DNA from: Clostridiales bacterium
GTDB lineage: Bacteria > Bacillota > Clostridia > Oscillospirales > Acutalibacteraceae
Assembly: GCA_012524025.1 (NCBI GenBank)
Contig: JAAYSC010000034.1
Coordinates: forward strand, 1 to 32,754
DNA: 32,754 nucleotides
Direction of reading: 5' to 3'
Of this stretch, positions 8,052 to 15,491 are shown one piece after another. A program made the position numbers and the translations under genes. The notes beneath the pieces are model-generated. The model was not told the DNA's origin and did not search any database. It saw nothing but the letters and a program-made list of their open reading frames with translations. Positions within the stretch are counted from its first letter, which is position 1. Each line of letters starts with the position of its first letter.

Positions 8052-9002
8052 GTGGTGTTTTTTCTGGATATTGAGCGAAGTGAATATACCTACCCATCTT
8101 CGACAGGAATAGCTGATATTTATGCTCGCAGCTGGGCGCCTAAGGACAAAGAAAAAGTCAAGGGTGTGCTGCAAATTGCTCATGGGATGGCAGAACACGG
8201 TGAACGATATGAGGGTTTTGCCCATTATATGGCAGACAAGGGCTATGCGGTTTTTGCCAACGACCATATAGGTCACGGCAAATCTATGAATGATTTTGAA
8301 GAACGCGGCTTCTTCGGCTTGCGCGACGGTTGGCTTGGCTTTGTCAACGACGCCAAAGCTTTGACCGACTTGGCGCGTGAGAAGTACCCGGATATACCCG
8401 TTATTTTATTTGGTCACTCTATGGGGTCTTTTATAGCCCGCGGTTATTGCGAAAAATTCGGTGAACAATTGGACGGAGCGATTTTTTGCGGTACCAGCGG
8501 TAAAAACCCCCTGGCAGGCATAGCTGTTCAGATGGCAAGTTTCATCGCAACCGTCAAAGGCCATATGTACCGAAGCAAATTTATAAACAAGGCGGCTTTC
8601 GGTGCCTTCAATAAACGCATCGAAAACCCCAAAACAGATTTTGACTGGTTGTCACGCGATGAAGAAGAAGTTGACAAATATATGAATGATAAATTTTGCG
8701 GTTTCTTGTTTACGGCTGTCGGTTACCGTGATATGTCAACAATTTTGCAAAAGGTGTCGGGTAAATCCTGGTATCAAAACCTTCCGCCCGATCTGCCCAT
8801 GCTTTTGGTTTCCGGTCAGATGGACCCTGTCGGCGATTACGGCAAAGGTGTTCAGCAAGTCTTTCGCGATTTAAGAAAATCAGGCCATAAAAATGTTTTA
8901 ATCAAACTCTATAAAGATGACAGGCATGAAATTTTAAACGAGCTTGACAAAGAAGATGTTTATAAAGACCTTGAGCAATGGTGCGACAAGCTCCTGGAAT
9001 AA
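8052..9002 (+). CDS. Alpha/beta hydrolase, monoacylglycerol lipase-like
   Basis: This is a 316-residue cytoplasmic serine hydrolase of the Hydrolase_4 group, related to monoacylglycerol lipases and lysophospholipases. The nucleophile elbow is GHSMG with Ser123; the likely acid is Asp258 in SGQMDPV and the base His292 in DDRHEIL. The oxyanion stretch AHGMAEHGERY and the family motif DHIGHGKS are intact. There is no signal peptide. The start is one of two adjacent GTG codons (8052 or 8055); AAGGAA lies 11 bases before the first, slightly far, so the start is not firm. The true ester substrate is unknown; it could be a monoglyceride or another lipid ester. Confidence 0.85.
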   Translation: MVFFLDIERSEYTYPSSTGIADIYARSWAPKDKEKVKGVLQIAHGMAEHGERYEGFAHYMADKGYAVFANDHIGHGKSMNDFEERGFFGLRDGWLGFVNDAKALTDLAREKYPDIPVILFGHSMGSFIARGYCEKFGEQLDGAIFCGTSGKNPLAGIAVQMASFIATVKGHMYRSKFINKAAFGAFNKRIENPKTDFDWLSRDEEEVDKYMNDKFCGFLFTAVGYRDMSTILQKVSGKSWYQNLPPDLPMLLVSGQMDPVGDYGKGVQQVFRDLRKSGHKNVLIKLYKDDRHEILNELDKEDVYKDLEQWCDKLLE

Positions 9003-9020
9003 TTTACAGTCTAAATTAAT

Positions 9021-9057
9021 AAAAGAGCCGACCACTTCAAGGTGATCGGCTCTTTTA
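9021..9057. terminator. Bidirectional terminator between hydrolase and PRPP synthetase genes
   Basis: AAAAGAGCCGACCAC pairs with GTGATCGGCTCTTTT (one mismatch) around a short loop. A-runs and T-runs on the two flanks let it work in both directions between the convergent genes. Confidence 0.85.
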
Positions 9058-9077
9058 AATTTATAAAAAGCTCTGCT

Positions 9078-10286
9078 TTAATTTTTAGTTGTCATACAGT
9101 CGCAGTTGCTGCGGTAATTGCATTTTTTAAGGAATCTTTCAATGCGGTCAACCGGGTTGAGTAACTTACTGACCGAACTGTCGTGGTTTAAGGTGTCTAA
9201 AATATAGCTGACATATTTTGAAAGATCAACATCAACAAACCATTCGCGTGACAAAAGTTCGGGGGTACGGTAGATTAAGTTTGTTGAAAACACTCTTGTA
9301 ATTATCCCTTCCTCATAGGCTGCGTCAAACTTTTTCAATCCATTACAGAAAAGGCCAAAACCGACGCACGTGAAAATTCGCTTGGCCCCGAGGTCTTTAA
9401 GCTTTTTCCCCACCTCTAACATGGATCCGCCGCTTGAAATCATGTCATCAACAACGATGACATCCTTGTCTTTTACATTGTCGCCAAGGAATTCATGGGC
9501 AATAACAGGGTTGCGCCCGTCTATAATGCGTGAATAATCGCGTTGCTTATAGAACATACCGAGTTCAAGGCCCAAAACCGTGGAATAATAAATACCGCGG
9601 CTCATACCGCCTTCGTCGGGTGATATGATCATCATGTGTTCTTTGTTAAAGTGCAGGTCATCAACATTATTGGCCAAGGCCTTGATCATTTGATAAACCG
9701 GTTGGACATTTTCAAAGCTGTGTAGGGGAATGGCGTTTTGCACACGAGCGTCGTGAGCATCAAAAGTAATTATATTTTCAACATTAAGGTAAAGGCAAAG
9801 TTCTTGCAGGGCATTTGCGCAATCTAAACTTTCGCGCCCTTGCCTGCGGTGTTGGCGGCCTTCGTAAAGCATGGGCATAATAACCGTGATTCTTTTAGCT
9901 TTGCCGCCAATGGCGCTGATAGCTCTTTTAAGGTTGGCGTAGTGATCATCGGGGGACATGGGGACTTCTTTTTCTTGCATAACATAGTTTATACCGTGGT
10001 TAAACATGTCGCAAAGGATAAAAATGTCATAACCTCTGACAGATTGGTTTATTGTTGCTTTAGCCTCACCGGTGGCAAAGCGTGTAAACTGGGTTTCGAT
10101 TATGTAGCTTTCTTTAAGATCTTGATCAAAATAGCCGCCATTTCCGTTTGCTTGGTCAGCCCTGTGCTTTCGCCATGTGGTTAGGTAGTCATTAACCTTG
10201 GCGGCCAAATCTTCACAGCCGGGTAAAACAATTAACCCTAACGGCCCCACAGGCATTCCGTTAAGGTTTTCGAGCGCATCAGACAT
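9078..10286 (-). CDS. prs: Ribose-phosphate pyrophosphokinase (PRPP synthetase)
   Basis: This enzyme transfers pyrophosphate from ATP to ribose 5-phosphate, giving PRPP for purine, pyrimidine, histidine and NAD synthesis. The PRPP loop VVDDMISSGG has the acidic pair at residues 280-281. TFDAHDA and YEGRQHRRQGRES correspond to the metal and ATP contact regions. At 402 residues it is about 80 longer than the classical enzyme; the extra is mainly near the N-terminus (about residues 30-70) and a cysteine-rich C-terminal tail. This long form is, as far as I recall, common in clostridia. The open frame continues far upstream, but the ATG at 10286 has GGAGGAA before it and upstream codons do not look like protein. 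Confidence 0.88.
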   Translation of the reverse strand: MSDALENLNGMPVGPLGLIVLPGCEDLAAKVNDYLTTWRKHRADQANGNGGYFDQDLKESYIIETQFTRFATGEAKATINQSVRGYDIFILCDMFNHGINYVMQEKEVPMSPDDHYANLKRAISAIGGKAKRITVIMPMLYEGRQHRRQGRESLDCANALQELCLYLNVENIITFDAHDARVQNAIPLHSFENVQPVYQMIKALANNVDDLHFNKEHMMIISPDEGGMSRGIYYSTVLGLELGMFYKQRDYSRIIDGRNPVIAHEFLGDNVKDKDVIVVDDMISSGGSMLEVGKKLKDLGAKRIFTCVGFGLFCNGLKKFDAAYEEGIITRVFSTNLIYRTPELLSREWFVDVDLSKYVSYILDTLNHDSSVSKLLNPVDRIERFLKKCNYRSNCDCMTTKN

Positions 10287-10332
10287 ATCAATTCCTCCAC
10301 AGCAATATTTTGATGAATCAACCGTCACACTA

Positions 10333-10361
10333 ATTATACAACATTTATGTCTAAAAAGTAA
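10333..10361 (-). promoter_or_regulatory. Promoter of prs
   Basis: On the minus strand TTACTT (10356-10361) and a perfect TATAAT (10333-10338) are 17 bases apart, about 47 bases before the prs start. Confidence 0.55.
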
Positions 10362-10538
10362 GAAGTAAAGCGAAAAAGGAATAGAAAAAAACAAGCCAAA
10401 AACACAAGATGTTTGTATGAAATGGCCAAAAGCAAGAAAAAAGCACAAAATGTAGATAGGTAATCTCGGCTATTCGGCTCTAAAGGCGGCGCAGCTGACC
10501 AAGCCTTATATTTTCAAAATCACACATAATAAAATAAA

Positions 10539-10567
10539 TTGACAAAAAGTCCAGCCGGGGGTAAAAT
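10539..10567 (+). promoter_or_regulatory. Promoter of the lemA operon
   Basis: A perfect TTGACA (10539-10544) is followed after 17 bases by TAAAAT (10562-10567), about 52 bases before the GTG start of lemA. Confidence 0.75.
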
Positions 10568-10618
10568 TAAACACAGTAGGAATATTATTTATTTGTTTTT
10601 ATGTAAGGGGGAATTATT

Positions 10619-11176
10619 GTGAAATACTTATTAATAGCCATTCCTGTTTTAGCAGTATTAGTCATTATTTGGTTCATAGCATCCTACAACGGTTTTATAA
10701 GAATGCGCAACAAGGTAGAAGAAGCCTTTGCCACAATGGATGTCTATCTTAAAAAGCGCTATGACTTAATCCCAAACCTTGTTGAAACCGTTAAGGGTTA
10801 TGCCAAACACGAAAGTGAAACCTTGGAAAAAGTCGTCCAAGCGCGCAATCTTGCTGTCGGCGCCCAAACAACGGAAGAAAAAGTTGCCGGTGAAAACATA
10901 CTGCAAGGCACTTTGAAAAGTCTTTTTGCCCTTGCCGAGTCTTATCCGGACCTGAAAGCAAATGAAAACTTTATCAGCTTGCAAGGCCAGCTTTCTCAAA
11001 TGGAAGGCGAAGTAGCCAACTCAAGAAAATATTATAATGCGGTTGTTAAGGAATTTAATACCCGGGTTGAGGTTTTTCCCAGCAACCTGGTTGCAAAGCT
11101 TTTCGGGTTTTCACGCAAAACACTGTTTGAGGTTGAAGCCGCCGAAGAAAGGCAAAATGTAAAAGTTCAGTTTTAA
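10619..11176 (+). CDS. lemA: LemA family membrane protein
   Basis: The 185-residue protein has an N-terminal membrane helix (about residues 3-23) followed by a mostly helical, coiled-coil-like body. The conserved core FIRMRNKVEEAF ... YLKKRYDLIPNLVETVKGYA marks the LemA family. The biochemical role of LemA proteins is not established; they are usually anchored at the membrane and often encoded next to membrane proteins with glycine-rich tails, as here. The start is GTG, with AAGGGGGA upstream. A hairpin terminator lies between this gene and the next one, so lemA may be expressed more strongly than its partner. Confidence 0.9.
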   Translation: MKYLLIAIPVLAVLVIIWFIASYNGFIRMRNKVEEAFATMDVYLKKRYDLIPNLVETVKGYAKHESETLEKVVQARNLAVGAQTTEEKVAGENILQGTLKSLFALAESYPDLKANENFISLQGQLSQMEGEVANSRKYYNAVVKEFNTRVEVFPSNLVAKLFGFSRKTLFEVEAAEERQNVKVQF

Positions 11177-11182
11177 TCAAGC

Positions 11183-11213
11183 AAGGCCGCCTTAATTTAG
11201 GGCGGCCTTTTTT
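11183..11213 (+). terminator. Hairpin terminator between lemA and the DUF2207 gene
   Basis: AAGGCCGCC and GGCGGCCTT (11183-11191 and 11201-11209) form a perfect GC-rich nine-pair stem followed by six T. It ends 17 bases before the next start codon and there is no obvious promoter after it, so it probably works as a partial (read-through) terminator. Confidence 0.8.
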
Positions 11214-11229
11214 AAAAAAGGGGGGGCTT

Positions 11230-13128
11230 ATGAAAAAAATACTTTCCGCATTTTTTGTTCTTATTTTATTTCTGCCTTTTTTTGCCCTTCAAACATCGGC
11301 ACAAAATTATGATATGGAAACAAAAGCCTTTAACATCCACATTGATGTTAAGGAAAATAATGTCTATGAAGTTACAACTGTTATCACAGTTCACTTCAAC
11401 ACTCAAAAACACGGCATCTATTACTATGTGCCCTATACCGGCGAGGTTGTGCGTGAAATTGACGGCGAAGAATTTCGCACAAACTACAGAAACCGTATAA
11501 GTCAAGCCAGGGTGCTTGGTCACGAATATAATACCAATATCCAAGACGGCAACATTGTTTTTAAGGTAGGCAGCGCAAACCGTTATGTTACCGGTCAGCA
11601 AACTTATACAATAAAGTACCTTTGCGCTATCGGTGACGACAAAACCAAGGCCCTGGATGATGTGTATTGGAACTTTTTCCCCCTTGATTGGGAAAGCCCG
11701 ATTGAAAGCGGCGAAATTGTTGTCAATATGCCAAAAGACTTCGATGCGAACGAGCTTGAATTCATTGCCGGTGCTTATGGGGAAATAAAGGAAGGTTATA
11801 TTGATTACCGAGTTGAGGGAAACACTATTTACGGCAAACTCAAGCAGCCCTTGGACATTGGCGAGGGTGTTACCATGCGCCTTGTCTTGCCGGAAGGTTA
11901 TTTTGTTAAAGATAAAACCATGCTTTGGCTGATTCTTCTTATAATGATTTTTGCCTTTGTGTTTGTGTTGGTGCTTTGGCTCCTTTATGGTCGGGATGAA
12001 AGAATAATACCCGTCGTCAACTTTTATCCGCCCAAGGGTATGACCAGCGCGGAGGTTGGTTATATAATTGACGGTGCCGTTGATGACAAGGACCTTATTT
12101 CTTTAATTTTATTCTGGGCTTCCAAGGGCTACCTGGCCATTAACCAAACCAAGAAAAGAGAGTTCGAGCTGATCAAAACAAAGGACTTGCCTGCATCGGC
12201 CAAGGCCTTTGAAAGGACTATGTTTAATGGTTTATTTACAGGCCGTGATTCGGTCACGACCAAGGAGTTGAGAAACTCCTTTTACAAAACCATGGATGCC
12301 GCCAGGCTATCGGTGGTAAATTACTTTAAAGTCGCGCCCCAAAAGAACCTTTTTACCAAAGCATCGTTGACAGCGCGCGCACTGTCAAGCTTTATTTTTA
12401 TTCTGCCTATCGGGGCTTTAACCTTCTTGGGCTTGTATCATATCATTGCCGAGTCCTACTGGTATATTGGCGCAGCCCTTATAAGTGCTTTTATGCTGTT
12501 TCTTGGAAACAAATTGATTGGAGTTTACGATAAACGCAAGGCTGTCTCTCCGGCTAAATATGCAGCGATGGCAGGCGCTTTGTCTCTGGGTTTAGTTTTT
12601 ATGAGCTTAATTGTTTTTGCAATCGGATCTTTTGAAATAGAACAAGCCGCCCTGACCGTCTTGGCTATTTTACTGTCGGCGCTTGCCCTGTTTTTCGCTA
12701 TTAAAATGAAAACCAGAACCCAACAAAGCAACTTATGGATGAGTGAAATTTTGGGTTTGAAAGAGTTTATAAGGCTTGCCGAGCTTGATAGAATTAAACT
12801 TTTGGTTGAAGAAAGCCCCGAATATTTTTATGAAGTTTTACCCTTTGCCTATGTGCTTGGTTTAACCGACAAATGGGCAGAAAAATTTGAAGATATTGCA
12901 ATAAGGCAGCCCGATTGGTACAGGTCAAGTGTGCCGGGTATGCACATGCCTTATTTCAACGCACTTGTTTTTACCAGAGCGCTTAACAGGGGCATGACTA
13001 CTATGCAAAACAGTATGGTAGTGCGCCCGGCCCCCAGCGGTGGCGGCGGCAGCTCAGGTGGTGGCTTTAGCGGCGGTGGCGGTTTCAGCGGCGGAGGCAT
13101 GGGTGGCGGCGGAGGCGGCAGCTGGTAA
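11230..13128 (+). CDS. DUF2207 membrane protein with glycine-rich C-terminus
   Basis: The 632-residue protein starts with a signal peptide (about residues 1-24, ending near TSAQ). An outer beta-rich domain follows to about residue 225 with DUF2207-type features (FNIHIDVKENNVYEVT, GIYYYVPYT, DDVYWNFFPLDW). Then come one membrane helix near 230-250, a cytoplasmic-looking stretch, three or more helices between about 385 and 495, and a tail made almost only of glycine and serine ending GGGGGGSW. This build is typical of uncharacterised LemA partners. Function is unknown; a role in envelope maintenance is inferred from architecture only. The ribosome site is a run of seven G before ATG. The GH13 gene follows closely. 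Confidence 0.85.
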   Translation: MKKILSAFFVLILFLPFFALQTSAQNYDMETKAFNIHIDVKENNVYEVTTVITVHFNTQKHGIYYYVPYTGEVVREIDGEEFRTNYRNRISQARVLGHEYNTNIQDGNIVFKVGSANRYVTGQQTYTIKYLCAIGDDKTKALDDVYWNFFPLDWESPIESGEIVVNMPKDFDANELEFIAGAYGEIKEGYIDYRVEGNTIYGKLKQPLDIGEGVTMRLVLPEGYFVKDKTMLWLILLIMIFAFVFVLVLWLLYGRDERIIPVVNFYPPKGMTSAEVGYIIDGAVDDKDLISLILFWASKGYLAINQTKKREFELIKTKDLPASAKAFERTMFNGLFTGRDSVTTKELRNSFYKTMDAARLSVVNYFKVAPQKNLFTKASLTARALSSFIFILPIGALTFLGLYHIIAESYWYIGAALISAFMLFLGNKLIGVYDKRKAVSPAKYAAMAGALSLGLVFMSLIVFAIGSFEIEQAALTVLAILLSALALFFAIKMKTRTQQSNLWMSEILGLKEFIRLAELDRIKLLVEESPEYFYEVLPFAYVLGLTDKWAEKFEDIAIRQPDWYRSSVPGMHMPYFNALVFTRALNRGMTTMQNSMVVRPAPSGGGGSSGGGFSGGGGFSGGGMGGGGGGSW

Positions 13129-13148
13129 ATATAGAAAGGGTGGTTAGA

Positions 13149-14837
13149 TTGTCAGAAAAAGATTATTCAAAAACCTGGTACAAGGAAATGGTAGGTTACC
13201 AAATTTGGCCGCGCAGTTTTTATGACGGCAACGGTGACGGTATCGGTGATATAAAAGGCATAATTTCAAAGCTTGATTATATCAAGAGCCTGGGGGTCAC
13301 AGCCATATGGTTTTCGCCGCTTTTTAAATCCCCACAAAAAGATTATGGCTACGATATAGCGGATTATAAGGATATTGCGCCCGAATACGGCACCCTTGAA
13401 GAGTTTAAGGAGCTTTTGGATATAGCTCACAGCAAGGGGCTCAAGGTCATAATGGACCTGGTGGTCAACCACACATCAGACCAACACGAATGGTTTTTGG
13501 AAAGTAAGAAAAGCAAGGACAACCCCTACCGTGATTATTATTTTTGGCGCCCCGGTAAAAAGGGCGGTAAAAAGCCCCCCAACAATTGGCTTTCCAGCTT
13601 CCCCGGCCCGGGTTGGGAGTATGACGAAAAAACAGGGGAGTATTATTTACATGTTTTTGCGGTAGAGCAGCCCGACCTAAACCATGATAACCCCAAGGTG
13701 CGGGAAGAAATCAAGGATGTTATGCGCTTTTGGTTGGATATGGGCGTAGACGGCTTTAGGGAAGATGTTATAACCTATATTTCTAAAAAAGACGGTCTTC
13801 CAAACGGCTTTCCCATTCCCGCCGCTCGCGGGGTTGAACATTATAACAACGGTCCGCGAATCCATGAATATTTAAGCGAATATAAAAATGATGTTTTATC
13901 CAATTATGATTGCGTCACCATAGGCGAAGCCCCCATGATGACACCCAAAATTGCTCTTAAGTATATTACAGAAGGCCCGGACCAAGAGCTTAATATGATG
14001 TTCCACTTCCAACACATGGAAGCGGATTGCTTTATGATTGACTGGATCAGACGGCCCTTTAATTTAAGGAAGCTTAAAAGAGTCTTCAGCCGTTGGCAAG
14101 AAGCTCTGTATGGTAAAGCCTGGAATGCCCTCTACCTTGAAAATCATGATCACGCCCGTATAATCAGCCGTTACGGTAATGAAAAATACAGGGTGGAAAG
14201 CGGTAAAATGTTGGCCACGACCTACTTGTGCCAAGGGGGCACACCCTTTATCTACCAAGGGCAAGAAATCGGTATGACCAGCATCGGCTTGCCGGAACTT
14301 GAGATGTACCCTGATATAGCCACCCAAAATGCCTATAAATTATTTAGGAAATTGGGCTTTAAACATGAAACGGTTATGCGCATTGCGAAAGTGGCTGCCA
14401 GGGATAACGGAAGAACACCGGTACAATGGACTGCCGAGAAAAATGCAGGCTTTACCACGGCCGACAAACCTTGGTTTTATATCAATGATAACTACAAGGA
14501 AGTCAATGTGGAAGCCGCTGAAAAAGACCCTGACTCTCTGCTTCATTTTTACCGCCATCTGCTCAAGCTTCGCCGTGAAAACCCTCTTATCATCTATGGT
14601 GATTATAAGGAGCATTATAAAAGGAGCAAGAAACTTTATGTATATGAGAGAAACCATGAAGGAAAGCGTTTGCTTGTAATAAACTCCTTTGTTGAAGAAG
14701 GGGTCAAATTTAAAGTACCGGCCGGTTTTGATTTGGGGCAGGGTAAATTAGTTGCCAACAATTATGAAGTTAAGGACCCGGGTGCCAATAGTTTTACAAC
14801 AAAACCTTATGAAACCAGAGTCTACTTGTTTGATTAA
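13149..14837 (+). CDS. GH13 alpha-glucosidase, oligo-1,6-glucosidase-like
   Basis: This 562-residue cytoplasmic enzyme hydrolyses alpha-glucosidic bonds at non-reducing ends of short oligosaccharides. Visible GH13 signatures are the calcium-type loop YDGNGDGIGD, DLVVNH, the nucleophile in GFREDV (Asp206), the acid/base in IGEAP (Glu260) and the transition-state aspartate in ENHDHAR (Asp334). Valine directly after the nucleophile is the residue associated with alpha-1,6 specificity in this subgroup, so isomaltose-type substrates are favoured. NHDHAR has histidine where NHDQPR is common. I chose TTG at 13149 because the GTG nine bases earlier overlaps the ribosome site AAAGGG. It starts 20 bases after the DUF2207 gene and may be co-transcribed. 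Alternative: trehalose-6-phosphate hydrolase. Confidence 0.87.
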   Translation: MSEKDYSKTWYKEMVGYQIWPRSFYDGNGDGIGDIKGIISKLDYIKSLGVTAIWFSPLFKSPQKDYGYDIADYKDIAPEYGTLEEFKELLDIAHSKGLKVIMDLVVNHTSDQHEWFLESKKSKDNPYRDYYFWRPGKKGGKKPPNNWLSSFPGPGWEYDEKTGEYYLHVFAVEQPDLNHDNPKVREEIKDVMRFWLDMGVDGFREDVITYISKKDGLPNGFPIPAARGVEHYNNGPRIHEYLSEYKNDVLSNYDCVTIGEAPMMTPKIALKYITEGPDQELNMMFHFQHMEADCFMIDWIRRPFNLRKLKRVFSRWQEALYGKAWNALYLENHDHARIISRYGNEKYRVESGKMLATTYLCQGGTPFIYQGQEIGMTSIGLPELEMYPDIATQNAYKLFRKLGFKHETVMRIAKVAARDNGRTPVQWTAEKNAGFTTADKPWFYINDNYKEVNVEAAEKDPDSLLHFYRHLLKLRRENPLIIYGDYKEHYKRSKKLYVYERNHEGKRLLVINSFVEEGVKFKVPAGFDLGQGKLVANNYEVKDPGANSFTTKPYETRVYLFD

Positions 14838-14867
14838 GATAATTAATTTTTAAAATACTTTCCAATG

Positions 14868-14905
14868 AAAAGGAGCCTGTGATTGATTTCACAAGCTCCT
14901 TTTTT
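14868..14905. terminator. Bidirectional terminator between the GH13 and HAD genes
   Basis: AAGGAGCCTGTGA and TCACAAGCTCCTT pair (one mismatch) around a six-base loop. A T-run follows on the plus strand and TTTTCATT on the minus strand. It separates the convergent GH13 gene and the long leftward operon. Confidence 0.85.
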
Positions 14906-14915
14906 ACTCTTTTAA

Positions 14916-15482
14916 TTAATTCAGTTTTGTGAGCTTACCTTTACTTGCCTTATATTTCTCTTGCGCAAGTTCCAACATGGGACCGTCATTTTTAAGTGAG
15001 TCCGAATAGGCCTTGACAAAAGTATAGCCTTCAAGTTCGGTTTTAATTCTTGAAACTTTTTCGTCACCCTTACAGTTTTTGCCGCTTATATTACCGGTTT
15101 TCGGCTCCATTCTGGTGCCTATCAGCTTATGGACGCCCAGGGTATCACAAACAGGCTTAATCATAAACTCTGCCGAAGCAGAAACAACAACCGCAGGTAA
15201 ATCACGGTTTTCAGGCAGGAAAAAAGGATATATTTTCTTTCTTCTTTGCTTCCAAAAGTCCTCAGCCATCTTTGCGGCGTCCAAGTCTGCAAGAAAGCAA
15301 AAACTGATTTCTTTAAATTGTGTCGTATCATATCTTCCCAGTAAAAACTTTACAAGGGCAAAGAATTGCCTTGGGATATGGCGTACTATCTCAGGCTGCT
15401 TTTTAAGGCAGTAAAACCAAAAGACCGGTGCGGTGTCATTGGGGCAGACCGTTTTATCAAAATCATATAAATCAACTTTCAA
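14916..15482 (-). CDS. HAD family phosphatase (subfamily IB, SerB-like)
   Basis: The 188-residue cytoplasmic phosphohydrolase has all four HAD motifs: DFDKT with the nucleophile at Asp7 and acid Asp9, VVVSAS, the lysine in CKGDEK, and YSDSLKNDGPML. The helical cap between motifs I and II (about residues 15-90) is of the C1 type seen in HAD-IB enzymes such as phosphoserine phosphatase. The substrate is unknown; as last gene of an operon with sugar enzymes it may dephosphorylate a sugar phosphate or act in housekeeping. The start is TTG at 15482, with TGAGGTAG upstream overlapping the stop of the GH95 gene. The gap to GH95 is nine bases. Confidence 0.82.
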   Translation of the reverse strand: MKVDLYDFDKTVCPNDTAPVFWFYCLKKQPEIVRHIPRQFFALVKFLLGRYDTTQFKEISFCFLADLDAAKMAEDFWKQRRKKIYPFFLPENRDLPAVVVSASAEFMIKPVCDTLGVHKLIGTRMEPKTGNISGKNCKGDEKVSRIKTELEGYTFVKAYSDSLKNDGPMLELAQEKYKASKGKLTKLN

Positions 15483-15491
15483 AGCACTACC

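Larger units (their letters stand above)
10287..10618. other. Divergent intergenic region between prs and lemA
   Basis: These 332 bases hold the two outward promoters listed separately. The middle part (about 10460-10510) is richer in G and C and has a CGGCT direct repeat, but I see no gene, no stable hairpin and no known RNA motif there. Confidence 0.6.

Noticed and set aside
10287..10448. N-terminal extension of the PRPP synthetase up to 10448
   Set aside because: The extra 54 codons cross the prs promoter, are rich in Phe and Cys, and a strong GGAGGAA site precedes the ATG at 10286.
13030..13128. Tandem repeat of GGCGGC-type units
   Set aside because: The repeat is simply the codons of the glycine-rich tail of the DUF2207 protein.
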